A stretch of 64,000 nt of DNA from DASUKM01 sp036278735 (GCA_036278735.1 DASUKM010000028.1:1-64000); one strand, 5' to 3'; shown: positions 52,568 through 61,943, counted from the stretch's first letter. Translations and numbers: made by a program. The notes: a model not told the origin generated them from the letters alone.

Positions 52568-53413
52568 TCACCGGCATTCAGCGGCGATGCGCATGCGAAG
52601 CGCCTGATCCGGCTGCGGCCCGCGCAGCGCGGCCATGTTGTCGCGCAGGTGCGCGGGATCGGCGGTCGCGGGAATCGCGCACGTCACGGCCGGATGCGAC
52701 ACGACGAACTTCAACAGCAGCTGCGCCCAGCTCGTGCACTCGATCTCGCCGGCCCACGCCGGCAACGGACGCGTCGCCAGCCGCCGCAGCCGCCCGCCGC
52801 CTTCACCGCCGAGCGGCCGATTGACGATGACGGCGATCCCGCGATCGTGCGCGGCGTCGAGCAGCCGCTCTTCCGCCGCGCGCTCCACTGCCGAATAGTT
52901 GATCTGGATGGTATCCACTGCCTCCGACGCGATGAACTGTGCGATCGCTTCGGCCCCCGCCGCCGTGTAATGCGTGACCCCGATGTAGCGGATGCGTCCG
53001 TCGCGCTTCAGACCGCGCAGCGTGTCGAGCTGCGTGCGCGCATCGACGAGGTTGTGGATCTGGAGCAGGTCGAGCCGCTCGGTCCGGAGCCGCCGCATCG
53101 ACTCCTCGATCTGCCGCACGCCGGCCGCCTTCCCGGTCGTCCACACCTTGGTCGCGAGGAACAGCTGGTCCCTGCCGTCCAGATCCGCGGCCAGATCGCC
53201 CACGACGGACTCCGAGGTGCCGTACATCGGCGACGAGTCGATCACGCGTCCGCCGAGCTGCACGAACGCCTGCAGCACCGTCCGTAGCGGCGTCCGGCGC
53301 GACCGATCCGACCCGACGTCGAACGTCTGCCACGTGCCCAGGCCAATGGCAGGAATCGACTCGCCTGAGGACGGAATGGAACGCATCAGCAGCGATGAAG
53401 CGGGAGTGGCCAT
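52568..53413 (-). CDS. Aldo/keto reductase family oxidoreductase
   Basis: 281 aa from the ATG at 53413 (MATPASSLLM); an in-frame ATG 9 bp upstream is also possible. The (beta/alpha)8 fold is marked by IPAIGLGTWQTFDVG, GGRVIDSSPMYGTSESVVG with the catalytic Asp and Tyr, ATKVWTTGKAAG with the Lys, DLLQIHNLVD and IRYIGVTHYTA. It uses NADPH to reduce carbonyls; the substrate is unknown. An export signal is not evident. Confidence 0.9.
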   Translation of the reverse strand: MATPASSLLMRSIPSSGESIPAIGLGTWQTFDVGSDRSRRTPLRTVLQAFVQLGGRVIDSSPMYGTSESVVGDLAADLDGRDQLFLATKVWTTGKAAGVRQIEESMRRLRTERLDLLQIHNLVDARTQLDTLRGLKRDGRIRYIGVTHYTAAGAEAIAQFIASEAVDTIQINYSAVERAAEERLLDAAHDRGIAVIVNRPLGGEGGGRLRRLATRPLPAWAGEIECTSWAQLLLKFVVSHPAVTCAIPATADPAHLRDNMAALRGPQPDQALRMRIAAECR

Positions 53414-53504
53414 CCCTCCCATTGTTGGTGATTGCGCAAGCCAGTGACAACTCGTGGGGTCCTATACTGTGCGTGACCGATCGCCCACGCAGGAGTTCCG
53501 TTCG

Positions 53505-56144
53505 ATGAAACCACTCGCCATCTGCACTGCCGCTGCCGTCTTGCTCGTCCCCGTCGCGATGCGCGCGCAGGCGCCCACCACCGTCGCCGAGCGGCAGCAC
53601 GCGTGGGAGGTGCACCGGCAGCTCGGGCGCGTGTCGCCGTTCGCGGATCTCGAGTGGCGCGCGGTCGGGCCGAAGATGGCCGGCGGACGCATCGAAGCCA
53701 TTGCGGTCGCGCCCGACAACCCGGCCACGATCTACGCCGGCGGGGCGGGGAACCTCTGGAAGACGGTGAACAACGGCATCACCTGGACGCCGATTTTCGA
53801 CCACGAGGACGCGTTCGCCATCGGCGACGTCGCGGTCGCCCCGTCGGATCCGAACATCGTGTGGGTCGGGACGGGAGAGGTGCAGCCGCGCTACGACGGT
53901 TACGCGTTCTCGGGCACCGGCGTCTTCAAGTCCACCGACGCCGGCGCGACGTGGCAGAACATGGGGCTGCGCGACACCCAGCACGTCCCCAAGATCCTGA
54001 TCGATCCAAAGGACCCGAACGTCGTCTACGTCGCCGCCATGGGACACCAGTGGTCGCCGAATGAAGAGCGCGGCGTCTTCAAGACGGCGGATGGCGGGCG
54101 AACTTGGAAGAAGGTTCTCTACGTCGACGACAGCACCGGCGTGATCGACATGGCGATGGATCCGTCGGATCCGCGGATCGTGTACGCGGGCGCGTGGCAC
54201 CTGCCCGCCGGCCCGCAGAGCGCGATCTACAGGACGACCGACGCGGGCGTCACGTGGAAGAAGCTCACGAACGGCCTTCCCGCCGGCCCGCTCGGCCGGA
54301 TGGGGCTCGACGTGTCCTCCTCGAATCCGTCAGTCGTCTACGCATTCATCGACGACGAGGCGCCGTTCGCCGGGACGTCGCCGTTTCCCGATCGGCACGT
54401 CGTCGGGGCCGAGCTGTATCGATCCGACGACCGCGGCCAGAGCTGGCGCAAGGTGAACGCGTACGATCTCTACGGCGTCTTCACGATCTACGGCTGGAAG
54501 TTCTGCGACGTCCGCGTGTCGCCGGACAATCCCGACGACGTCTACATCCTCGGCAACCGCGGATATCACTCCACCGACGGCGGCCGGACGTTCAGGCCGT
54601 TCGGCGAGGACATCCTGCGGCTGCTGGACACCGAGGGCAAGGTCCTGCACCTCGACCAGCACGAGATCTGGATCGACCCGCGCAATCCGAACCGCGTGCT
54701 GATCGGCAACGACGGCGGCGTGTTCATGTCGTACGATCGCGCGCACACCTGGCTGCACCTCAACGACCTGCCGATCTCGCAGTTCTACGCCGTCGCGACC
54801 GACATGCAGCAGCCCTTCACGATCTACGGCGGGACGCAGGACGACGCGGCCGTGTACGGGCCGGGCGACGTGCCGCTCGCCGACGTCGCCGCGGACCTGT
54901 GGCACCACGTCTATCTGGATCGCTGGACCGGCGGCGACTCGTTCGTCACGCTCCCCGATCCCACCGACCCGCACATCGTGTACTACGAGCACCAGAACGG
55001 CGACCTGCGGCGCATGGACATCACCGGACCGTCGGTCCAGACGTCGCAGGCCACCGACATCCGGCCGCGCGCGCCGAAAGGGGAGCCCGAGTGGCGGTTC
55101 GGCTGGTACATGCCGTACGTCATTTCCCACGACGACCCGCGCACGCTGTACGCGGGAGGGAACAAGCTGTTGAAATCGACGGACCGGGGCGATCACTGGC
55201 ATGCGATCAGCCCAGACCTGTCGCTCCCGGCCGGCGGCGAACGGGCGGTCGTGCCCTACGGAACGATCACGATGATCGGCGAATCACCTGTGCGCCATGG
55301 GCTGTTGTACGTCGGGACGGAAGGAGGCACGGTCTGGCGGACGCAGGACGACGGCGGCGCGTGGACGAACGTCAGCGCGGGACTGCCGTCGAAGTGGGTC
55401 ACCCGCGTGGTCGCGTCGCAGTGGGAGCCGGGGACCATCTACGTGTCGCTCAGCGGGTATCGGACCGACGACTTCCGGCCGTACGTCTTCGTGTCGACCG
55501 ACTTTGGCGCGACCTGGCGCTCGATCTCTGGCAACCTGCCGTCGGAGTGCGTCAACGTGGTCCGCGAGGATCCGCGGAATCGCGACGTGCTGTACGCCGG
55601 CACGGACCTGGGCGTGTACGCATCGCTCGATCGCGGGAGCACGTGGGTCTCGCTCGCGAGCACTCTACCGTCCACGCCCGTCGAGGATCTCGTGATCCAC
55701 CCGCGCGACGACGAGATCGTGATCGGAACGCACGGCCGGAGCGTGTTCGTGCTCGACGCGCGGCCGATTCAGGGATGGAAGCAGGCCGCGACGACAGGCC
55801 TTCACGCGTTCGCGCTCCGTCCGATGGCCGTTCGCAACGCCGACGACGTCGAGCCGACGCGCGCCCGGGCGGAAGAGCGCATCCTGTTCTATCTGCAGCA
55901 GGCGCAGGCCGTCACCGTCACCATCAGCGACGCGCAGCATCGGACGGTGCGCCAGTCGAGATCCGACGGACGCGCCGGCCTGAACGTCGTCATCTGGGAC
56001 GGCCGCATCGACGCGCCCGCTGCGCGCAATGGACAGCCCCAGGGTCGCTATCCCCGCCCCGGAACGTACATGGTTCGCATCGCCGCGGGTTCACTGGCAG
56101 AGAGCGTGCCGCTGGTCGTGACACGCTACGACCGGCGCTACTGA
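53505..56144 (+). CDS. Exported sortilin/VPS10-like beta-propeller protein (glycosyl-hydrolase BNR repeats)
   Basis: 879 aa from ATG 53505, with AGGAG 9 bp upstream. The signal peptide is MKPLAICTAAAVLLVPVAMR. The body is a series of BNR/Asp-box repeats: GNLWKTVNNGITWTPI, GVFKSTDAGATWQNMGL, GVFKTADGGRTWKKVLY, AIYRTTDAGVTWKKL, LKSTDRGDHWHAI, VWRTQDDGGAWTNV and ASLDRGSTWVSLA. A C-terminal FlgD-like or Ig-like domain ends with RYPRPGTYMVRIAAG. Such proteins are common in acidobacteria; a hydrolytic activity has not been shown and is not implied by the repeats. Confidence 0.9.
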   Translation: MKPLAICTAAAVLLVPVAMRAQAPTTVAERQHAWEVHRQLGRVSPFADLEWRAVGPKMAGGRIEAIAVAPDNPATIYAGGAGNLWKTVNNGITWTPIFDHEDAFAIGDVAVAPSDPNIVWVGTGEVQPRYDGYAFSGTGVFKSTDAGATWQNMGLRDTQHVPKILIDPKDPNVVYVAAMGHQWSPNEERGVFKTADGGRTWKKVLYVDDSTGVIDMAMDPSDPRIVYAGAWHLPAGPQSAIYRTTDAGVTWKKLTNGLPAGPLGRMGLDVSSSNPSVVYAFIDDEAPFAGTSPFPDRHVVGAELYRSDDRGQSWRKVNAYDLYGVFTIYGWKFCDVRVSPDNPDDVYILGNRGYHSTDGGRTFRPFGEDILRLLDTEGKVLHLDQHEIWIDPRNPNRVLIGNDGGVFMSYDRAHTWLHLNDLPISQFYAVATDMQQPFTIYGGTQDDAAVYGPGDVPLADVAADLWHHVYLDRWTGGDSFVTLPDPTDPHIVYYEHQNGDLRRMDITGPSVQTSQATDIRPRAPKGEPEWRFGWYMPYVISHDDPRTLYAGGNKLLKSTDRGDHWHAISPDLSLPAGGERAVVPYGTITMIGESPVRHGLLYVGTEGGTVWRTQDDGGAWTNVSAGLPSKWVTRVVASQWEPGTIYVSLSGYRTDDFRPYVFVSTDFGATWRSISGNLPSECVNVVREDPRNRDVLYAGTDLGVYASLDRGSTWVSLASTLPSTPVEDLVIHPRDDEIVIGTHGRSVFVLDARPIQGWKQAATTGLHAFALRPMAVRNADDVEPTRARAEERILFYLQQAQAVTVTISDAQHRTVRQSRSDGRAGLNVVIWDGRIDAPAARNGQPQGRYPRPGTYMVRIAAGSLAESVPLVVTRYDRRY

Positions 56145-56146
56145 CT

Positions 56147-56225
56147 GCCAGGGCATGAAGCCCTGACCCACACGAGCGTGCGCGGGCTGACGGCGACCTG
56201 TGGGTCAGCCCTTTATGGGCTGACA
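56147..56225. repeat. Inverted pair of REP-like palindromes (family B, BIME-like)
   Basis: The left element, GCCAGGGCATGAAGCCCTGA plus CCCACA, and the right element, TGTGGGTCAGCCC then TTTATGGGCTGACA, face each other with a 26-bp spacer. The CCCACA tails point inward, as in bacterial interspersed mosaic elements. They lie between two convergent genes. Confidence 0.82.
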
Positions 56226-56233
56226 AGAACCAA

Positions 56234-57529
56234 TCAGCGCGCCAGCAGCTCCTGCATCGCGCTCACGAACGTGTCGACCTCCTCGAGCGTCGTGTAGATG
56301 TTGGGCGTGACACGGATCGCCTGGAAGTCGAACTGCTGCGCGGGAAACGGTCCCTGCGCCGCGGGCATGACGACGATGCGGGCACGGTTCCAGAGGAAGT
56401 TGTAGATGTCGGCCGCCTTCAGGCCCTCGATCCCGACCATCGCGAGGCCCCAGGTCTGATTGGGCTCGAGGCTCGAGAGCATCCGCACGCGCGGATGTCC
56501 GGCAAGCGCGTTCGCCCACCGCAGCGTCAGGTACCGCAGGCGCGCGGCCTTGCGCTCGATCCCGATGCCCTGATGGAACACGAGCGCCTCCGCGATCGCC
56601 GCCTTCGGCGCGGCGGGCATCGTCCCCACTTCCTCGAACTTGCGGACGTCGTCGTCGCTGCTGGCGCCGGCCGCCTGGAGCGGCCAGATCTTCGGGATGT
56701 TGGCCTTCGGCACGTACAGGAATCCCGTGCCGAACGGCGCCATCGTCCACTTGTGCAGGCTCACGCCGTAGGCGTCGCATTCGAGGTCGCGGAGTCGATA
56801 GGGAAAGTGCCCCGCCGCGTGCGCGCCGTCGACAATCGCGAAGATGCCGTGCTCGTGCGCGAGCCGACAGAGGTCGCGAACGGGAAAGAGCTGGCCCGTG
56901 AGGTTCGTGATGTGACAGAACTGGAACACCTTCGTCCGCGGAGTGATGGCGCGCCTGAAGCGATCGAGCAGATCCTCGGCCGTCGTCGGCACCGGAAACT
57001 GCAGCCGCGTGACGGTGAGGCCGTCGCGGCGCCGCCGCTGATCCCACGTCGTCAGCATGCGCGGGTAGTCCTGCTGGGTGGTGATGACCTCGTCGCCGCG
57101 CTGCAGGTCGAGCCCGTTCTGCGCGATCTGGAGCGACTCGCTCGCGTTGCGCGTGATCGCCATCTCCTCGGGGTCGCAGCCGAACTCCTCCGCGAGCCGC
57201 CGCCGCACCGTTTCGACATGGCTGAGGATGAGATTCGCATAGTAGCCGGGCGCCTCGTTCTCGAGGTCGAGATAGCGTTTGACGGCGTCCTGCACGACGC
57301 GCGGCTGCGGCGAGTGATTGCCGTTGTTGAAGTTGACGATCGTGCGGTCGACGGTGAAGGCGGACTGAATGGTGCGCCAGTAGTCCTCGTCGTGGGCGAC
57401 CTCGTCCGGCGAGCGCCCCGCCACGGCGCGCGCGGCGGCCTGCACCTCTTCGATCCCGCGTCCGTTCCAGACCCACGCGGCCGTCCCAACCAGACCCGCC
57501 GCCCGGATGAATCGTCGCCGGCTCAGCAT
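56234..57529 (-). CDS. Tat-exported class V aminotransferase (isopenicillin N epimerase-like)
   Basis: 431 aa beginning MLSRRRFIRAAGLVGTAAWV, a twin-arginine signal. The PLP fold I is marked by NFNNGNHSPQPRVV, ITRNASESLQIAQNGL, TTQQDYPRML, FQFCHITNLTGQL and AIVDGAHAAGHFPY, whose Asp binds the cofactor, and by GVSLHKWTMAPFG with the Schiff-base Lys. Related proteins include isopenicillin N epimerase and cysteine desulfurase-like enzymes. Export of a PLP enzyme through Tat fits folded, cofactor-loaded secretion. Substrate unknown. Confidence 0.9.
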   Translation of the reverse strand: MLSRRRFIRAAGLVGTAAWVWNGRGIEEVQAAARAVAGRSPDEVAHDEDYWRTIQSAFTVDRTIVNFNNGNHSPQPRVVQDAVKRYLDLENEAPGYYANLILSHVETVRRRLAEEFGCDPEEMAITRNASESLQIAQNGLDLQRGDEVITTQQDYPRMLTTWDQRRRRDGLTVTRLQFPVPTTAEDLLDRFRRAITPRTKVFQFCHITNLTGQLFPVRDLCRLAHEHGIFAIVDGAHAAGHFPYRLRDLECDAYGVSLHKWTMAPFGTGFLYVPKANIPKIWPLQAAGASSDDDVRKFEEVGTMPAAPKAAIAEALVFHQGIGIERKAARLRYLTLRWANALAGHPRVRMLSSLEPNQTWGLAMVGIEGLKAADIYNFLWNRARIVVMPAAQGPFPAQQFDFQAIRVTPNIYTTLEEVDTFVSAMQELLAR

Positions 57530-57561
57530 GCGCAAGATAATACTGCGCGGAGAGGGGCGCG

Positions 57562-57635
57562 CCGTCCTCCGCCTTCCGCCCTCCGCCCTCCGCCCTCCGC
57601 CTTCCGCCCTCCGCCCTCCGCCCTCCGCCCTCCCC
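57562..57635. repeat. CCCTCCG/CCTTCCG heptamer tandem array (array 5)
   Basis: About ten copies of a 7-bp unit between divergent start codons of the aminotransferase and the M20 peptidase. The same unit recurs at 63630-63684. Confidence 0.93.
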
Positions 57636-57663
57636 ATCGACTACAATCTGCCCGGGAGTCGTC

Positions 57664-59166
57664 ATGTCCAATGCGTTCCGTCGAGCGTTCTGCGGCGCCG
57701 GCATCGTCGCCGCCGCCGTCTGCGTCACCGCGGCCCAGCAGCCGCCCCCGGCACCCAAGCCGCCGGCCGGCAACCAGGCGCTCGCGCGCGACATCCTGCA
57801 GGAGATCGTCGCGATTCGATCCGTGCACGACACCGGCACCAAAGGCGTCGCCGATGCGCTGGCGGCGCGGTTCAAGGCGGCAGGGTTCGCGCCGGCCGAC
57901 AACCAGCTCGTGCCGGAAGACAAGTACCCGAAACAGGTGAATCTCGTCGTGCGGCTGCGCGGCAAGGGGCACGGCAAGCCGGTGCTCTGGCTGTGCCACA
58001 TGGACGTCGTCGACGCGCGGCCGGAAGACTGGTCGCTGCCGCCGTTCGAGCTCACCGAGAAAGACGGCTACTTCTACGGCCGCGGCACCTCCGACATGAA
58101 GGACGAAGACGCCGCGGTCGCCGCGACGCTGATCCGCCTGAAGAAGGAAGGCTACGTGCCGGATCGCGATCTGATCGTCGCCTTCACCGCCGACGAGGAA
58201 GTCGGGCTCGAGCAGGACGGCCCGGCCTTCCTGCTGAAGCGTCACCGCAATCTCGTCGACGCGGGGCTCGTCATCAACGCCGACGGCGGCTCGGGCGAGA
58301 TCGTCAAGGGCAAGCGTCTCGACTTCGCGATCGAAACCGTCCAGAAGATCTACATGACCTTCAAGATGGAAGTGACCAATCGGGGCGGTCATTCGTCCGA
58401 GCCGCGGCCCGACAACGCGATCTACCAGCTCGCGAGCGGCCTCCAGAGGCTTGCGCGCTATCAGTTCCCGTTCGAGACGAACGCCACCACGCGGCTCTAC
58501 TTCGAGAAAGTCGCGGCGCTCGCACCGGAGGCGCAGCGGGCCGACATGCGCGCCGTCGCCAGGCAGCCGCTCGACCAGCCGGCCGCGGCGCGGCTGGCGA
58601 AGGACCCCGCGCTCAACGCGATCCTGCACACGACGTGCGTGGCGACGATGCTCGCGGCCGGGGTGCAGGAAAACGCGCTCGCGCAGAGAGCCGACGCGAC
58701 GATTCAGTGCCGGGTGTTCCCCGGCGAGAGCGTCGCGCAGACGCAGGCCACGCTCCAGAAGGTGGCGGCCGATCCGGGCATCAGGATTTCGCTGATGGAG
58801 CCGGTGACGATCGCGCCGGAATCCGCGCCGACGCCGCAATTCATGGCCGCGGTACAGAAGGTGGTGACCTCGATGTGGCCTGGCGTCCCCGTCGTCCCGA
58901 CGATGGCGGCGGGCGCGAGCGACAGCATCTTCACGCGGAACGCCGGCCTTCCCAGCTACGGCGTTGGCGGCGGCTGGAACGACCTGAACGACCTCCGCAT
59001 GCACGGCCGCGACGAACGTGTGGCGATCGACGCGTTCTATTCGACGGCGGAGTTCACGTATCGGCTGATGAAGGAGTTGGGCAGCGGTGCACCGCTGGGC
59101 GGCACGCGCTCAACCGCGCCGGTTGCGCCGGCGTTCGCGTCTCAGCGCAGCCCCGCGGGTCAATAG
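57664..59166 (+). CDS. Exported M20/M25/M40 family metallopeptidase
   Basis: 500 aa with a signal peptide (FCGAGIVAAAVCVTAAQ). Metal ligands and catalytic residues: His in LWLCHMDVVDARPEDW, the shared Asp in GRGTSDMKDEDAA, the catalytic Glu pair in TADEEVGLEQDGP, Asp in VINADGGSGE and a late His in RMHGRDER. The dimerisation domain is present (TNRGGHSSEPRPDNAIY). It is a di-zinc aminopeptidase or dipeptidase acting in the periplasm. Its last 57 bp overlap the end of the convergent phospholipase D gene. Confidence 0.93.
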   Translation: MSNAFRRAFCGAGIVAAAVCVTAAQQPPPAPKPPAGNQALARDILQEIVAIRSVHDTGTKGVADALAARFKAAGFAPADNQLVPEDKYPKQVNLVVRLRGKGHGKPVLWLCHMDVVDARPEDWSLPPFELTEKDGYFYGRGTSDMKDEDAAVAATLIRLKKEGYVPDRDLIVAFTADEEVGLEQDGPAFLLKRHRNLVDAGLVINADGGSGEIVKGKRLDFAIETVQKIYMTFKMEVTNRGGHSSEPRPDNAIYQLASGLQRLARYQFPFETNATTRLYFEKVAALAPEAQRADMRAVARQPLDQPAAARLAKDPALNAILHTTCVATMLAAGVQENALAQRADATIQCRVFPGESVAQTQATLQKVAADPGIRISLMEPVTIAPESAPTPQFMAAVQKVVTSMWPGVPVVPTMAAGASDSIFTRNAGLPSYGVGGGWNDLNDLRMHGRDERVAIDAFYSTAEFTYRLMKELGSGAPLGGTRSTAPVAPAFASQRSPAGQ

Positions 59167-60648
59167 CGCCGTCGCAAACCATGTCGCGATCGCGGCCAGC
59201 AGATACGCGAAGATGCGCGGGAACACGATCGCCAGCGCGGCCAGCGCGAGCAGCGCGGCGCCGGCCACGAGCGCGATGTTCGCCTCGACCGGCTCCAGCA
59301 CGCGGCGGTTCGTGACGGCCGCGCCGACGGTGTTGCCGATGCGCACCGCGCCCGCGACCACGCGGCCGCTGCTGCCGGCGCCCCGCGGCAACCGCCGTTC
59401 TTTCGCGACGGCAGGTTCGGCCGCGCGCACGCGGTTGCGCCGGTCGAGCACGACTTCCGTGGCGTTGCCGAGGTCGGCGACGAACATCTCCTCCATGTGA
59501 CGGGCGAACCGTTCGTCCTCGACGATGACGTCGAGTTCGCGGTTCCCCATCCAGCTCGCGAGGTTCAGGTTCGTCGACCCGACCCGCGCCCACCGGCTGT
59601 CCGCAACCGCCGTCTTCGCGTGGAGCATCGAGCCGTTCCACTCGAAGACGCGCACGCCGGCCTCGATCAGTGGCCGATAGCCGGCGCGCGACACCGGCCG
59701 CAGCAGCGGCAGATCGGAGCTGCCGGGCACGAGCAGCCGCACGTCGACGCCGTCCTCGGCCGCCGCGCGCAGCGCCTGCACGTAGGGAGCGGTGCCCGCG
59801 AAGTACGCGTCGGTGAGCCACAGCGTGTTGCGCGCCATGGCCGCCACGAGCTGGTCCACGCGAAACAAGCCCGCCGTATAGGGAACCGTCGCGACGACCC
59901 GGAGCGAGACGTCGCCGGCCGCCGCCGGCGGAATCGTCGCCGCGACCAGCGATTCCGGCGGCAGCGGATCGCCAGCCGTCGCCCATGCCTCGGCGAACGC
60001 CTCCTCGACGTCGGCGACCGCGGGTCCGCGGACTTCGACGCCGGTGTCGCGCCACGGCTCGAGGTGCCTGACGGGATCGCCGACCCACGCCTGCCCCACG
60101 CACAATCCGGTGACGAAGGCGATGGCGCCGTCGACGGCGATCATCTTCCGGTGGTCGCGGCTGAGCCAGCCGAGCGGCCGATCGAAACGGGGCGGGTTGT
60201 AGCAGCGCACCTCGACGCCGCCGGCGCGGAGGTGGCGCCAGAATCCGCGCGACGTCTTGCCGAACGCCCCCATCCAGTCGTAGAGCAGCCGCACCTGCAC
60301 GCCGTCGCGCGCCTTCTGCAGCAGCGCGTCGGCGAACAGCCGGCCCTGGGCGTCCTCCTGCAGGATGTACATCTCGAAGTGAATCGACCGCTGGGCGCCG
60401 TGAATGGCCGCGAGCCAGGCGGGATAGTTTTCCGACGCATCCTTCAACAGGCGGATACGGTTGTGCTCGCGGAGCGGCGCGCCGGACGCGCGCGAAAACG
60501 CCTGGTTGGCGAACTGGCGGACGAGGAGGATCTCGTGACGATCGATCGCCGCCTCGTCGCCGCGCCCGCCGGAGGGCGCCGGCGTCGACAGCGCGTTGCG
60601 CGGCGTTCGCGGCGCGCCGCTCCAGGCAGGGGAGCGTTCTCTCACCAC
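59110..60648 (-). CDS. Phospholipase D-domain protein, cardiolipin synthase-like
   Basis: About 512 aa from a GTG start (a second GTG follows at once). The two HKD motifs are SRDHRKMIAVDGA and MLHAKTAVADSRWARVGSTN, the second with the GSTN extension, as in cardiolipin synthases. RSIHFEMYILQEDAQG and WMGNRELDVIVEDE are also conserved. Two hydrophobic helices near the C-terminus (IALVAGAALLALAALAIVFP and IFAYLLAAIATWFA) anchor it in the membrane. It overlaps the M20 gene tail to tail. Confidence 0.9.
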   Translation of the reverse strand: MVRERSPAWSGAPRTPRNALSTPAPSGGRGDEAAIDRHEILLVRQFANQAFSRASGAPLREHNRIRLLKDASENYPAWLAAIHGAQRSIHFEMYILQEDAQGRLFADALLQKARDGVQVRLLYDWMGAFGKTSRGFWRHLRAGGVEVRCYNPPRFDRPLGWLSRDHRKMIAVDGAIAFVTGLCVGQAWVGDPVRHLEPWRDTGVEVRGPAVADVEEAFAEAWATAGDPLPPESLVAATIPPAAAGDVSLRVVATVPYTAGLFRVDQLVAAMARNTLWLTDAYFAGTAPYVQALRAAAEDGVDVRLLVPGSSDLPLLRPVSRAGYRPLIEAGVRVFEWNGSMLHAKTAVADSRWARVGSTNLNLASWMGNRELDVIVEDERFARHMEEMFVADLGNATEVVLDRRNRVRAAEPAVAKERRLPRGAGSSGRVVAGAVRIGNTVGAAVTNRRVLEPVEANIALVAGAALLALAALAIVFPRIFAYLLAAIATWFATALLTRGAALRRERRRNRRG

Positions 60649-60701
60649 TTCCGATCGTGGCGGGATGGGCCGCCGGCGTCAATGGCGAACAGACGCGGAC
60701 C

Positions 60702-61082
60702 TCAGGATCGTGACCGCAGAACCGACTTCACGTGCTCGACCAGCTCGTCGGGAAGGCACGGTTTGGCGACGAAGCCGTCGCACCCGGCCGATTCCGCGCG
60801 CGTCTGCACGTCGGGGAAGGCGTGCGCCGTCAGCATCAGCACGGGGATGTGGCGCAGCGCCGGGTCCGACTTGAGCTGCCGCGTCGCCTCCCAGCCGTCG
60901 ACGCCCGGCATCGTCGCGTCCATCAGGATCACGTGCGGCCGATGCGTCCGCGCCGCATTCAGGCCGTCTTCGCCGGTCGCCGCCGTCATCACCCGGTATC
61001 CGGAGTAGGTCAGGTACGTCTGGTACATTTCGCGGACGTCTTCGTTGTCGTCGACGATCAGGACGAGCGGGGGCGCATTCAC
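60702..61082 (-). CDS. Single-domain response regulator
   Basis: 126 aa from GTG 61082. It has LVLIVDDNEDVREMY, the phospho-acceptor Asp in VILMDATMPGVDGWEA, Thr in VLMLTAHAFPD and Lys in GFVAKPCLPDEL. It lacks an output domain. It is divergent from a second receiver-only gene at 61167 across an 84-bp gap. Confidence 0.9.
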   Translation of the reverse strand: MNAPPLVLIVDDNEDVREMYQTYLTYSGYRVMTAATGEDGLNAARTHRPHVILMDATMPGVDGWEATRQLKSDPALRHIPVLMLTAHAFPDVQTRAESAGCDGFVAKPCLPDELVEHVKSVLRSRS

Positions 61083-61166
61083 AATCACAACTAGCCTAAG
61101 ACCAAACGCCCGCCGCCCGAAGCCCAACGGCTAACGTTACAGCGATGTGATAATCTCGCGCCTCTC

Positions 61167-61553
61167 ATGATCCGCAAATCCAGCACGAGTCCGCATCTGA
61201 TCCTCGTCGTCGAAGACGATGACGTGGTGCGCGGCGTACTGTGCCGGGTCGTCGGTTATGCGGGGTACGATACGGCGGCGGCGGCCAGCGGCCCTGCGGC
61301 GCTGACGCTGCTCGAGGCGGGATTCCGGCCCGCGGCGATCCTGCTCGACGTGACGATGGGCGGAATGGACGGCTTCGCGTTCGTCGAGCGGCTGCGCGGA
61401 CTGCCCGCGCTCGCCGCGCTGCCGATCGTGGCGATGACGGAGCACGTCACGCTCGGAGCGGAGGCGCTCGCGCGCCTGCAGGCGCGGGCCTCGCTGCGCA
61501 AGCCGTTCACTGTCGAAGACCTCAGCCTGGCGCTGCGCGCCGCGATCGACTGA
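61167..61553 (+). CDS. Single-domain response regulator
   Basis: 128 aa. LILVVEDDDVVRGVL, phospho-acceptor Asp in AILLDVTMGGMDGFAF, a switch Thr in IVAMTEHV and Lys in ASLRKPFTVEDL. It may work with the neighbouring receiver or the PAS protein at 61943; no histidine kinase is encoded nearby. Confidence 0.9.
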   Translation: MIRKSSTSPHLILVVEDDDVVRGVLCRVVGYAGYDTAAAASGPAALTLLEAGFRPAAILLDVTMGGMDGFAFVERLRGLPALAALPIVAMTEHVTLGAEALARLQARASLRKPFTVEDLSLALRAAID

Positions 61554-61742
61554 CCCGCGGCATCAGATCCGGCATAATCCTCCTGCACGGCGGCCGGGGC
61601 GTGGCAGCGAGCAACCTTCACGCTGTCAGCAGGTTACGGCGAATCAGAGGCGCGCGCGTCGCCTCGCCTCCGTTTGCCGGATCGCGGTTGTGCTTGCAAT
61701 CCGACCTTCGGGCCTCGATAAACTGGGGCTTGCCGGACCGCC

Positions 61743-61943
61743 ATGCCAGGACCAACCCTCTGTCCGTTCTGCCGCTCGTCGAATATTGGACGGAAACCGT
61801 CGATCGACGATCTCCGCACGTTCCATTGCCGCGAGTGCGACCAGACGTGGCTGGTGGCGCGCGCCAAGCGCCAGGCGAAGATAGTGGAATTCCCCGACGC
61901 GGCGGCGCGCGCACGGCGACGCGCGGCGGGGGACAGTCGCTGA
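61743..61943 (+). CDS. Small zinc-ribbon-like protein
   Basis: 66 aa with two CxxC knuckles, LCPFCRSSN and FHCRECDQTW, the pattern of a rubredoxin-type or zinc-ribbon fold, followed by a basic helix rich in Arg and Ala. Its stop overlaps the start of the PAS gene (TGATG), so the two are co-translated. It may bind nucleic acid or a protein partner; the family is unknown. Confidence 0.7.
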   Translation: MPGPTLCPFCRSSNIGRKPSIDDLRTFHCRECDQTWLVARAKRQAKIVEFPDAAARARRRAAGDSR

